Notes under the pieces: model-generated
The model's input: only the letters and a program-made list of their open reading frames with translations
The model's database searches: none
Told to the model about the DNA's origin: nothing
NCBI RefSeq assembly: GCF_026745355.1
Contig: NC_079206.1
Location: 8,469,531 to 8,533,530, forward strand
Reading direction: 5' to 3'
DNA length: 64,000 bases
DNA from: Beta vulgaris subsp. vulgaris
Taxonomy: Eukaryota; Streptophyta; Magnoliopsida; Caryophyllales; Amaranthaceae
In this document: positions 1-12,200 of the stretch, piece by piece
Layout of the letters: the number at the start of each line of letters is the position of its first letter
How positions within the stretch are numbered: position 1 is the first letter of the stretch
Made by a program: the position numbers and the translations under genes

Positions 1-27
1 ATTCTAGTTTTGCATGCCAACTTGCAG

Positions 28-1879
28 GAGCTCGTGAGTTTGTGAGAGTAACACGCAAATCTGAACCTGACGATCTTGTCAACTCAGCTCTTGGAGGATT
101 TTGTAGTGGAGCACTTCTAGGCCGCTTGCAAGGTCAGTTTTTTTATCTAGAGTAATTAAGGAAAAAGGGAAGATTGAGTAAGGGTGAAATTGGAGGAAAT
201 GGATATTTTCCTGTCTGTCTGAAGTCTTGGAAACAATATAATTTGTTTAGGTAGTGTCTGGAAACTTGTACTTCCTCCGTTTTTTTTTTTACATAATACC
301 CTTTTTTCAAATCACGGACTCCTAGGTAATTTTTGGAGAGGAGAGAGAGAGAGAAAGAAAACAAAAGAGTTACATGTGAACATGTTATAGGAGAGAGATA
401 GAGAGAAGCTATACCCAAAATAAAAAGTGTAACATCTAATATGGAACTTCCTAAAATAGAAGTGTAACATGTAAAAAAAACGGAGGAAGTATTTCATTTC
501 AAATAATGGAGTTGAAACCTGGAATTCAAAGTTTGTATTTTAATTCCTAATCACTGTGGAAATGATAAGAATTCTAAATCCAAAATTCAGAATTCACTAC
601 ATTTTGTGAAAAAAAGGGGGTTTGGTGGAGGAGAGAGAGGAAAAGGGGGTTCAAGGAGGAGAGAGGAAAAGGGGGTTTGGTGGAGGAGAGAGAAAAAGTA
701 TGGGTTTGATTAAGGAAAGAGAAATGAGTGTTAGAGAGAATGAGTAAAGTTGGGATTTAGATAGACTCATTACTTGAGAGTTTAGTTAGGTATGATGAGA
801 GAAATTTCAAATGACAGGGTATTAACTTGAATTTCAAATTCTACTAGTATAGTACTATGGGTCTTTTATAAGAATTCGCACAAATTCCATTATGTCGCAT
901 TCTATGGCATCCAAACAATAGATTTCATCCAAATCCAGAATTTGAAATGGATCTTGGTATCCAAACATAGCATTATTGGTTAAATGTTTTTGGGGATCAG
1001 GACGCCTTGTAAAGATTTTGAACCAGTTAATCTCAGAACATGAAATACAGGTGTGCAACCTATCAATTGTTCATAGGCACAGAAACAGGAATGTGGTAAA
1101 TCTCTATAATATTCGTTGTGCATGGCAATGGTGCCGGATTGCAATTAGTGACTTTTTTGTCTGTCTGTGGTTTCATGTTCAGAGAGGCATGCCTGGACTC
1201 TGCTAGATCAGTTTTACTAGGGTCTGTATAAGTATGGTAATCGGTGACGTAGTTATCTCCTTTAAACTCCAAATGCAGTTTGTCTTTTTTTTTTTTTTTT
1301 TTTTTGATTGGGAAATTAAGTCAGCCCAAGGGCTAACCCCTACCAAGGCTTTAGGAACTACCAGCACATTGGCTGGTAAAGCATGCTAAGGAAATACCCC
1401 AACATAATGCTGGGGGTAAGCATGCAGTTTGTCTTATATCTGTTGGCAACTCAGCACATAATATAGCCAGTTAGCCACTCGTGTCTTCCCTTGAGCATTA
1501 TATGTATGGAAAAACTTGTGGCATATGCATTATTTTGTCTATATGATAGAGAAACTATTAACTATTAGAAATTAGCACATTATTATATATTCATATGTCT
1601 GAGTACATACTTTTGTATTGCTTCCTTGCAGGAGGCCAACGCGGGGCTATTCGTTACTCTATAATGTTTGCTATTGCTGGCACAGCAGCTGATTTTGCCG
1701 TACTCGAGCTGCAACCTCTTGTGAAGAACTACTATGATTCATTGCTTGGTAGCGACTTTAAATTGCCGGAGTGGTCTCCCATTCGGATACTTGATGAGGA
1801 AGCCTTAGCTGCAAAACAAGCTCGTGAAGAAGAACTACGTGCTCAGAGAGCCATAATTATGAGGGGTAAAGAAACTTGA
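28..1879 (+). CDS. Tim17/Tim22/Tim23-family membrane protein, 3' end (last two exons)
   Basis: Two exons can be joined: 28-132 and 1632-1879, with a gt donor at 133 and an ag acceptor ending at 1631; the split codon restores a glycine. The frame ends in TGA at 1877-1879. The visible ~117 residues include D-x6-GG-x3-G, resembling the PRAT signature of the Tim17/22/23 channel family, followed by a hydrophobic stretch (AIRYSIMFAIAGTAADFAVL) and a charged, alanine-rich tail. Family members form or assist protein and amino-acid translocation in mitochondrial or plastid envelopes; which membrane this one uses cannot be told. Upstream exons lie outside the window. The intron holds a Stowaway-like MITE and a retroposon. 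Family call is fairly secure, the exact orthologue is not. Confidence 0.7.
271..489. mobile_element. Stowaway-like MITE (Tc1/mariner type), copy 1
   Basis: The ends are inverted copies of CTTCCTCCGTTTTTTTT, flanked by TA on both sides (269-270 and 490-491), the target duplication typical of Tc1/mariner Stowaway MITEs. The interior is rich in GAGAGA. It is closely similar to the copy at 29833-30056. It sits in the intron of the Tim17-like gene. Confidence 0.85.
613..705. repeat. Purine-rich short tandem repeat
   Basis: About three imperfect copies of a GGGGGTTTGGTGGAGGAGAG-type unit follow each other in the intron of the Tim17-like gene. The strand is almost free of C. I see no coding signal. 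Confidence 0.6.
1287..1421 (-). mobile_element. Short poly(A) retroposon with 14-bp target duplication
   Basis: The 14-bp sequence ATGCAGTTTGTCTT occurs at 1273-1286 and again at 1422-1435. The segment between starts with about 18 T on the plus strand, so the element is a minus-strand copy ending in poly(A). This is the hallmark of target-primed reverse transcription. The ~115-bp body lacks clear RNA polymerase III A and B boxes, so a truncated LINE 3' end is more likely than a SINE. Confidence 0.8.
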
Positions 1880-3109
1880 TTACAGTTTTCTGACTTATGG
1901 TTTGTGAAAGTACAAGTCACAGTAAAAAAAAAAAAATCAATTTAAAGTGTATTAATGAAACGGAGTTCGATTAGTGGCTTCGTGTAGTTTTGGAGAATGT
2001 TAACCCATCTAGTGGGTAATTTACCTATTGGAGATAGACAATTAGAAAATAGTTTTGTTTGCTTAGTGAGTAAATTTTGATAAAAGATTAAATGTGGGGC
2101 ACAATATTTGCTCTTCTAGTCTCAGGCTCTCATTGATATGTTGTGTGTCGTCCAACTTTACGGATGAAAGTATGAAACCCTGAATTCGTAGTTTCATCTC
2201 GTACCTGTTCAAATGATGAAAACTTTTGAGCATTCTCCGTTAGTCTTTTAATTTCAGTTACATTCACCACTTTAAATTGTTAATAATTCAAATTGCTTAT
2301 TATATGATAGCATGTTAATAATTCAAATGTGTTTCACATGGTAACATGTAAGCTTTTATTGTGTTAGAAACATATATTTGCTTCAATATTGCTTATTATA
2401 TGAATTCCTCATCTTTAAATTGTTAAAAATAATCAGAAGTTTAGAGCGTTTTCCACCATTAAATCTCAAGTTATGTTTCTCCTAGAATAATCCCAAACTT
2501 GTATGCCATCTTCTAGTATCGGTCTCAGTTTAAGGGTGACCTTTCTTAACTCGTTAAGTTTTTCATCCCACAGGTGACATCTTCTCTCAACTAACATGAA
2601 ATGTTCACCTTCGAAATCACCAAAAACAGCGAGTAGAGGAGAGAGAGAAAGAGAGCAGGAGAGAAAGCGAGTCTTTGGGGGTGGGTTAAGAGGATATGTG
2701 GTGTGAGGGTGGTTTTGGGATGGTGTTTTCAGAGGGTGGATGAGTAATTTTAGGTGGTGGTTATTCTGGGTGGTTTATGGGGCAGATAGGCTGAGTCGTG
2801 TTGTGGTTGAGCAATGGTGGGATTTATTCATAGTGGTGGGTGCTGGTGGAAGAAGAGGAGAGAAAGTGAGTTGATGGTGCCATGGCGGGGCACACAATTT
2901 TAACCTAATAAGCAAGTCACGATTAGGGTTAGACCAATATTGAAAGAAGGCATACAAACTTGGGATCATTATGGAAAAAACGAAACTTGAAATCAATGTT
3001 GGAAGATGCCTCAAACTCCAAATTATTTTTGACAATTTTTCCTTCTCTTTTCAACGGAAGCTTTCTCAATGTTTTTTTCCGTAGATCGTTTTTCTTACGA
3101 AAAATTGTT
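1880..3109. other. Intergenic spacer, no gene seen
   Basis: AT-rich spacer after the Tim17-like gene. It contains a GA-rich tract at about 2636-2671 and a GT/GG-rich stretch at 2690-2880. The open frames here are short and show no recognisable domain. Confidence 0.6.
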
Positions 3110-5503
3110 AGAAACCACCTTTTATAACCATTTTTTTTTGTGAGAAACCACCTTTTATAATTTTTTATGGTTAATTAGTCACCTTTTTGGCTTTCGTTTT
3201 TGTTGAAAGCCACCTTTTGCCGGAAATAGGCATTGACTGACGAACTCCGATGTTGACTATCACGTGCATGGCACATGCTGTTTTTCTTCCTTTTTTCCTA
3301 GATTTTCCCCCAAACCACCCTTTTCCTTCATTTTTCTCTATTTTCCACTCAGCCATTTCCCCCCCTCTCTCTCCCATTCACCTCAAAACCCATGATTTTC
3401 TCGAACAAATTATGGGCACTTCATTCAATCGGGAACAAATAAAATTGGTAGAAATTTATTATAACAGCTTGACAAGCACTATTAGAGCTTTTGATAATCT
3501 ACAATAAATCCACCAAAACATTTGGAAGAAAGTTGGGATCTTTGATGTAATTAGAGCTTCTACTAATGCTAATTTCAAAGTTTAATTATTGAATTCAGGT
3601 AAAAAATGGTGCGGTGAATCTAACTCATTTATCTTTTCCTTTGAGGTGAATCCCATTACTTTGGAAGATGTCATGATTTCGGAAGAAGTTCTTTTCCTAA
3701 TTTCAAACCCCAAATAAAAATTCTCCTATTTTGAGAACACCTTATCATCTTCTCAGGTTCTCTTTCAGAATCCATGTCTTATGCCCATAAAATATTTTCC
3801 CAAAATCAATAATGCCATTCAAGAATCAAAGCAGCAAAGATCAAAAATTTAAAATCACTCTTACGTGAAGTCGAATGCAATCGACTATGATTTGTTGCAA
3901 CGGTCTTCGTCTTCTTCGCGTTTGAGTGTTAGAAAGGACCAGAGTGTCAGCCCCGTTCTTGACATTTTATGGGCCCTAGGTGAAGTGGAAGAAATGGCCC
4001 CTTAACTGTTTTTATAATGTGAATATATTTCAATAAAAGACCAAAAATAATTTATTCAACATAACATACCTTACAAAAACTATTTTTCTTAAAAAAATTA
4101 TCTCCTTCCTAAAAATCATACAAAGTGGCTTCTTGTAGCATTTTGAGATGCAAAGTCAGTTATAATTACATCAAGTATCAATGTTTTCCAACATATCCAT
4201 TTTTTTTTTTTTTTTTTTTTCCTTTTTTATAGCCAGATAGATGTTTTTTCGGTAACGTCATATGAATAGAGAATATAGAATGTAAAACTATGTCACCTGT
4301 TTATTATGATGTAGAACAATGAAAGAGGCTCGAAATTAATTTTCAGCTTCAACAATAGAGATGAAAATTTGGAAAAAAAATTTACATATACAAGTTTCAT
4401 TTATTTTAGAATAAATTCATCTAAAAATATTGCAATTTAGCAAGAATACAAAAACCCTGTATATGAAGTACCCAAACATCAAACTTTCAGATTTTTATCC
4501 CCTTTGATTCTTTGTCTGCCAAAGTAGAACTTTTCCAGGGGACAGGGGAGTGAAATTCGAATAGAGAAACACCCAAAATTTGCCACGATTATCAAAATTT
4601 CGAACTCAACAATTGTGAAAAAAAAGAAAGAATGGAAATTGGTGAGATGTAGAGTTCATGGAAGGAGCTTTATTTATATGCAATTTTGAGATCGATAGAA
4701 ATTTCAATTCAAAATAGCCGTTTATGGGGGAAATCATCTTCAATTGTGACGATCAATTAGAGATTGAGTAATTGACCGAGGATGGAAATTAGGAACAAAA
4801 ATATTAAAGACTTTGAGATTTTTAGAATATGGAAAACCAAAAAAAAAAAATTGAGTTCAAGAATTTATTTTAATATTGGAAATTTTCCTTAATTTGGAGA
4901 AGATGGAATGACTTTGAAAGTTTTGAGGAGTAGATAATTGAATGGGGGGTGTTGTTACGGAAGGTTGAAGAAGATAATGAACGAGTCATTACAGTGATAC
5001 ACGCACGCGTCTTTTTCCTTTCAACTGCAAGTTTCATTTTTTTTTAATACAAGCTTTTAATTTATTTGGACTCCCTTTCTTTGGGCCTGGGCAGGAGCCT
5101 CGGGCTCCTGCCCAGCCCCACGGACGAGCCTGCACAATGTTAAGTTTCAGTGGTGGTGTTTAAAAGAGCTGGATGGAGGAGAGATAGAGAAACAGGTGGT
5201 AGTGGGTTGCAGTGGTGGTGCCCTAGTGGGTTTTGAGGTGAATGGAAGAGAGAGAGAGAAGGGAAAATGGTTGAATGGAAGACAGAGTTATAGAGATAGA
5301 TGAAGGAAGAGGGTGGGTTTAGGAGAAAATCTGGGGAAAAAAAAGGAAGAACGAAGGTCAACGCCAGAGTTCAACAGTCAATGCCCATTTTCCGTTAAAA
5401 GGTCGCTTTCAACAAAAAAAGAAAGTAAAAAAGGTGGTTAATTAACCAAAATAATTTAAAAGGTGGTTTCTCAGAAGAAAGTGGTTATAAAAGGTGGTTT
5501 CTG
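3110..5503. mobile_element. Mutator-like element with ~285-bp terminal inverted repeats
   Basis: The left end (from AGAAACCACCTTTTATAACC, 3110 to about 3395) reappears inverted at the right end (about 5215-5503). The matching inner parts run through the GTTGAAAGC/ACCTTTT block, a GCATTGACTG block and a CTTCATT...TCACCTCAAAACCCA block. Long terminal repeats and flanking 9-bp direct sequences (about AAAATTGTT against AAAATTTTC, imperfect) fit the Mutator superfamily. The interior (3396-5214) has no intact transposase frame, so the copy is non-autonomous. It also holds a GC-rich perfect hairpin. Confidence 0.75.
5087..5115. repeat. Perfect GC-rich 13-bp hairpin
   Basis: CTGGGCAGGAGCC is followed by the loop TCG and its exact inverse complement. 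It is a G+C island in AT-rich DNA within the Mutator-like element. Its role is unknown. Confidence 0.8.
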
Positions 5504-6263
5504 ACAAAATTTTCCTTTTCCTTAACAATTTTCTAAATCATAATGTTCGGATGAGTCATATATAAATAAGGACACATCAATTCAGCAAGATTAAAAGAAA
5601 TATATTGCAAAACAAAATTAGGTTTTATATCAAGAGAAAAATTAAATTGTTGTCAGTTTAAAGTTTTGTCTAGCTTTTGAGATAAAAATATCAATTCATT
5701 AACATTTTGTGTTTCCCGATCTTTTTCAATTTTTTTGAAACCTACAAACAACAATAGCAAGTCTTAGTAAGACAATCCGATGTTACGACTTAAGGTCAGA
5801 ATTCAGACAAATTAGTTAAGTCTTGCAACCAATTAGTTAAATTTTGAAAAATAATTATGATAATAATAACAACAATAATAATAATAAGTTTTTAAATATA
5901 AACATAATAAGAACTTATCTAATTTGATATATAATCTGATATTCTGATATGAACTTATTTTTTCTAATCTGAAATACCTAACAATGAAATGAACCTAGTT
6001 TAAGCCCAGGCGGGCCAGGTACTTGCAAAATTTTCAGGCCTACGCAATACGCAGAGCTTCTATCGAGACTCAAGAGTCAGCTGAAACCCCGTATCCCGTC
6101 TCTCCAGCAGCTTTCTTACGCCAATTCCAATTGCAATTCCTCCTTCATTCAAAGGAGCGACGCACCACAAATTGGCAACTGTGAGTGGCGAAGTACCTTT
6201 CTCTCTCCTCAATCCTCATTCTCTCTTCTACAGTCAGTAATTGCTCGCACTTAGAAGAAGAAG
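5504..6263. promoter_or_regulatory. Upstream region and probable 5' UTR of the ABCF3 gene
   Basis: Non-coding DNA before the start codon at 6264. The distal part is AT-rich with AATAAT repeats at about 5850-5890. The last ~250 bases (6000-6263) are less AT-rich and contain a CT-rich leader (TTTCTCTCTCC at about 6200) typical of plant 5' UTRs. I cannot fix a TATA box or start site. Confidence 0.4.
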
Positions 6264-9200
6264 ATGACAGAAGTAGCGAGCTCGGTGGTACACGAAGTGT
6301 TGGGAAAAAGAGCTCAAGAATTAGACGATCCTATTCTCGATTACATCGTCAATGTCCTCGCCGATGAAGACTTTGATTTCGGCTCTGAAGGTGACGGCGT
6401 TTTCGACGCTCTCGGTGAACTCCTCGTTGATTCTGGTTGCGTCTCCGATTTCTCCGAGTGTCGCTCGGTTTGTTTTCTTCTCCTCTTTACTTGTTAATTC
6501 CTTCAATTATACTTTTCATTATCACCTAAACCTAATTTTTGACAATTTTTTTTACCTATTTGCAAAAACCGTAGCATAATCGTGTCGTTGTATTGTTGCT
6601 TAGTAGCTAATTTACTTGCCAGGGTTTAGGAAATAAAGCTCGATTTTTTGTTCAACTGTTGAATATTTTTTTATGAACAATTTTTCTGATATATGCTTTA
6701 TATTTGAATCACTAAAGTTGTTTGTTGAAATCGAAATATCAGTGATAGGTTGGTTTTCATATACAAGGATTTTGACTCAATGTCGGAGTCGGACTTTTAT
6801 GTTGTTGTTGAACATACAATTGAATAATGTTATGTACAAAAGAATGTTTACTCCAATCTTAGAAGGTTTATTTATAGGTTTAGACGAGTCCGGACTTTAT
6901 GTTAGTGTGGACTTGTTCGAAGATGTATGGAGGACGATGAATGTATTGTCAAGCAAAAGGAACATTTTTAAGTGAAGCCTTGATGTGGCTTCTTTCTACT
7001 GGAATACTGCTGTATATTAGGATTATTATTTGGTGGGTTTTTTGACTTGAATGTTGAAGAGCATTACATAACATATTTATAATCTACTTCAACTCGTCAT
7101 GTTCTGATTGTAACATATCTGAATTGCTTGCGCTTTTGGTAACCTTGGCAGGTATGTGGCAAATTATGCGATAAATTCGGGAAGCAGGGTTTAGTCAAGC
7201 CAAAACCGGCTGTAAGAAGTCTAGCAGCACCAGTGAGGATGTTTGATGGGATGGATGAAGAAGTGGTGCCAAAGAAGAAGGTTGAGGAGATAGATGGCCC
7301 TCTATTGACTGAGCGTGATAAAATGAAGATTGAAAGAAGAAAAAGAAAGGATGAGCGCCAAAGAGAGGTGAGAATCTTGTTACTTCTACAAGTTGGTTTA
7401 TCACAAGTCTTTGAAGTATATATTTTTATACGGCGGTGGATGTAACTAGGAGCCGTTTAATGTCTCAAATTGGATGCCTGTTTGTGCTAGTTGATCGTAT
7501 ATTCTGTATGATCGGTAGTTATATGGAGTAATTGTTGTTGTCATCCCCTGATCATTCTTTTTACAGCTGAAAGCTTCACTATTATTTTACAGTGCTAGAA
7601 TATTAAGAATAAAACCCATAACTATTTTCAGTATGTTATTTGGCTTGAAGTGCTAGGTGACAAAATGCTTTCCCAATCTATAATTATTTCAATGAGCAGG
7701 TACATGTCTGACACCTCGCTCAGAAGGGTTTGTTTTATGTTTTAACATGCATTGTGTAAAATGGCATGATGGACTTCCTTCAGAGTTCGACTCATATCTT
7801 GGTGGAGGTGATGTCTAGAATTCTGAGGTCTAGGAGTGTGGTCAGGAATTGGTGGTTCATGTCTTTCACAGATGCCCTTAACATCCAATTTTTTTTGTTC
7901 AAATAATGTAGGCTCAATACCTAAAGCACGTGGAAGAAATGGAAGCTGTCAGAGCAGGAATGCCTGTTGTATGTGTAGATCATGGGCAAGATACTGGTGG
8001 ACCTTCCATCAGGGATATCCATTTAGATGGTTTTAGTGTATCTGTTGGAGGCCGGGAGCTCATTGTAGATGGTTCAGTGACTCTTTCTTTTGGGAGACAC
8101 TTTGGTACACTTTCCTCACTATCTGATGAGCTCTTTTATTTCTTACGTCTTGTTTATTAGAAATAAAAAAGAATAAATTAACTGTCAAAATTAATGCAAT
8201 TTGCTTTTGTTGTTGACTGATCTAATGCTAGCATTATACTTCATTTGCAGGACTTATTGGAAGAAATGGTACAGGGAAAACTACATTCCTCAGGCACCTG
8301 GCCTTAAAGGCCATTGATGGTATCCCGAAGAATTGTCAAATACTTCACGTGGAGCAAGAAGTGGTGGGTGATGACACAACAGCCTTGCAATGTGTGCTTA
8401 ACTCTGATATGGAACGAACCCAACTTTTGGAAGAAGAAGCTCGCTTATTAGCCTTGCAGGTTATATACAATCAACTTCTGATATCTAACTCATCACATGT
8501 CTTTTTTCAGGAGCTTTATATAGCCTATTCACTTGGAGTTGAATATGCTTTTCCTATTGTTATCGTTCTTTGTTAATCCAGACTGTGGACCAACTTTCTG
8601 TATTTCTCTTTTCCGTAGAAAGAATTTGAGCTTGAAGGTTCAGATGAGAAAAACAACGGTCAATTGAATGGAGATGTTGACAAAGATGCCATCGTGCAAA
8701 GGCTGCAAGAGATATACAAAAGACTTGAACTCATTGATGCAGATTCTGCGGAGGCCCGAGCAGCTTCTATTCTTGCGGTTAGTAAGGGTGTAGTATGATG
8801 ATACTGCCTTTTGACTATATTCTTGGTTTAGCGATGTGGTTGCTAGAAATGCATAATTTGGTGTTCTGACTGCTCTTTGAATTCCGTGGACTAATTTTTT
8901 GCAGTGATGTATTCTTGTCCTGATCTTAAGCTTTTTCTTGTGTGAGGCTGTCAGCTACATACAATATAGGGAGCTTATTCTTGAGTGAGATACATACAAT
9001 ATAAGGAGCTTATTCTTGTGTGAGCTACATACAATATAAGGCATACTTAGATTTTTACTTCTAGGTAGGGATTTAAGGTCGCGCCCTATTATTCAGTCAA
9101 TCACTATTAAAGAATGTGTAATTTGTTGTTCCTGTTACTTTAGACTACGATCTTAATCTTTTTTACTAAAATGATACTCTAAGGTGCTATCATTTCATAA

Positions 9201-12200
9201 AAGTTGACAATACTACGCTATGAGCTGCCTTTTTCTACTGGTATTGGGGCCTGTGTGTCATGCGGTAGACTTCCACCTACCAAATCAAGTGTTTTCTTTG
9301 AGAAGCAGACAGTAGCTATGTTCTAATAAATTAGCCATGTGATGAGAGCTTATCTTAGGTGGCCAGTGGGTTTGTTCAGGCCCAGCCCATCCTGTTCAGG
9401 CCTGAACTTGAAGCAGCCTTGCCTTGGGTTAGAAGTGGGTGGTTCAGATTGCTGTCTGTTTTTTTTCTTGAACCAGCTCTGTCTGTTTTGCCAAATCCTT
9501 AAAAGAACTCTAATTAGTTTTAAAAAATAATCCTATGATTCGATAGGCTGTTTAATTAGTTTAGTTCAGCCTTGGTGGCCTGGTTTGAACTGGCACATGG
9601 CAAGGCACAGCCTAGCCAGGATTTGCTCCATAGTTATCCCTAACCAGGCCTTACCTTATGGTTGAAGAAGCTCACAACACCACCGCTATGCCGCTAAAGA
9701 AGCTCTTGTACGTTGTAAGTTTTTTTTTTTTTTTGGGTGTGTGTGTGTATGTGTGTGTGTGTTCAGATGTACATAGCTCTACCCTTGCCTGTTCGTTGTG
9801 AGTTGGCTCTATGAACTGTACCACAGTCCATTCAGTATGGTGTACTTAAGGCACATATTGAACAGAATTCCCATAGCATATGAAGCTTAGCGAGGAGGTA
9901 CAATGTCCTTGATGTTTCATTTAAGCTATCTTTGGGGGAATGGAATGCTTGCTAATGAGTGTTGTTAATATATATTCAAAGTACTGATAGTTTGGTGGCA
10001 ATTGGAATATATCAGGGTCTTAGTTTCTCACCGGAGATGCAGCACAAGGCAACAAAAACCTTTTCGGGAGGATGGCGAATGCGTATCGCTCTTGCACGTG
10101 CTTTGTTTATAGAGCCTGATCTATTGCTTCTTGACGAACCGACAGTACGTATTATGCGCTTTGAGTTACTTATTTGATATTATGGATATAAATCATGTAA
10201 TGGTTGCATCTGTTTTATGGGCAGAACCATCTTGATCTACATGCTGTGCTGTGGTTGGAGACTTACTTATTGAAGTGGCCCAAAACATTTATAGTTGTGT
10301 CTCATGCCAGAGAGTTCTTGAATACGGTATGAGTTTATATTTGGAATTGTGCTTCGGCAAGGATATTGTTTTGACTAGTCTTACCTTATTCTGAATTTTC
10401 TAAGTGTGGAAGTGTTTTACATCCCTCTCAAAATATGCTTTCAGGTTGTCACTGATATCATTCATCTACAAGGGCAGAAACTGACGACATATAAAGGGAA
10501 TTATGACACATTTGAAAGAACAAGAGAGGAACAAATGAAGAATCAAATGAAAGCATTTGAGGCTAATGAAAAATCTAGGGCACATATGCAGGTCTTGTTG
10601 TCAAAATTTTCTGCTATCAGTTTACATTTTTACCTGTTTATACTGTGCTAATGGTTGGTTTCTAGCCAACTGATTGACCATCACACATTCATTTCGCATC
10701 AAATTTATTTATCTTCTTTGAATGTGGCTCTGTCCTCTGGCATTTCCTATAAGATCTAATAGTTATTTCTTGTTGTACTTTCTAGCCTGTTTTTTAGATT
10801 GATAAGCTCTTCTTCCTATGTTGCAGAATTTCATTGACAAGTTCCGTTACAACGCAAAGCGTGCATCTCTTGTTCAATCTAGAATCAAGGTGCTAATCTC
10901 TTGTTTTATGGCTTTGCTATTTGCTGGAGGATCTAGATTTTAACTTGGTAACTTTATGTTCCAGCAGAAAGCTGTGTAAAGTTTTTTTTAACAAACCTCT
11001 CTTTAAGAAAATCTTGTTCGTCAAAATCTATGTATAACTTTGTTGGTTTCCAGTTCTAGATTATACTTATGTTGATTAGTCCATCTTGTTGGATTTCTTA
11101 CCGATTGTTTTCTTATTTTTCTTATTTCATTAGGCACTGGACCGCATGGGTTTTGTGGATGCGGTAGTTAATGATCCTGAGTATGCACTGCGATCTCCAT
11201 TGCTTTTTTTGTTTTTGTTTTTGACATTTAGCCAGTTTGTTTGACATTTGAGGTGCCTTTGGCTTTGTATATGACACCTTATGCTCTCAAGATCCTAACA
11301 AGTTTGGCTTCAATTTTTGTCTGTGGCAGTTACAAGTTTGAGTTCCCAACGCCAGATGACCGACCAGGCCCTCCTATCATAAGTTTTAGGTATATATATG
11401 TAGTAACATAACTTGTTTGCTCTGGAAACTACTCAGAATTTTGTTTCATCTTTCTAGTAACTTATGTGCTCAAATCTCTGAGAGTATTTTCTATCATACA
11501 ATAGATTAAAGTTATTTTACTGTTCCTTTTGGAACTATGTGGAACTCTGTTCTCTAATGTCTGATTTGTGACAATTACATTCAGTCTTTGAAAAGAACCT
11601 ATAGTGGATATTAAGTTAGATTTAGTTCTTACATTTGTTTAAATCTGAATGTTGTTACTTGTTATAGTGATGCATCATTTGGTTATCCTGGCGGGCCAAC
11701 ATTATTCAAGAACTTAAACTTTGGGATTGATCTGGACAGCCGTATTGCAAGTAAGATTTAGATTTTAGTTCTTAGTTCTTTTTGTCTGCTTGTAGGTGCT
11801 GATGGATACCCCACGTATGACCTATGTGATTTTGGTTCTTACATGTTTCTTTTGTTGATGGCTTGATTTTATTGATTGCACCAGCGTAAAAGTATATCTG
11901 TACAACTGCAGTAATTCCAATTTTCTGCGACTCTACAGAAGGCAATATTGGTTCTAGATTTTATGTTTGACTGATATCTTTGTTGTTGATGAATGTGGGG
12001 AAGGATGCTGATTTTTAAATCTGAGAAGCACTGCCATGCTGCCATCTTGTGTGATTGTTTTGATTTTGCACCCATTTAACGGCCATGATTCATGAGTCGT
12101 CGTATATTAAGCATACTTAATATTTGCTAAGGAATTTGGTTCAGCTTTAGATGAGACATTTTGCTATAAATTTTACAAGTGACAAATGCTTTATTTAGGC

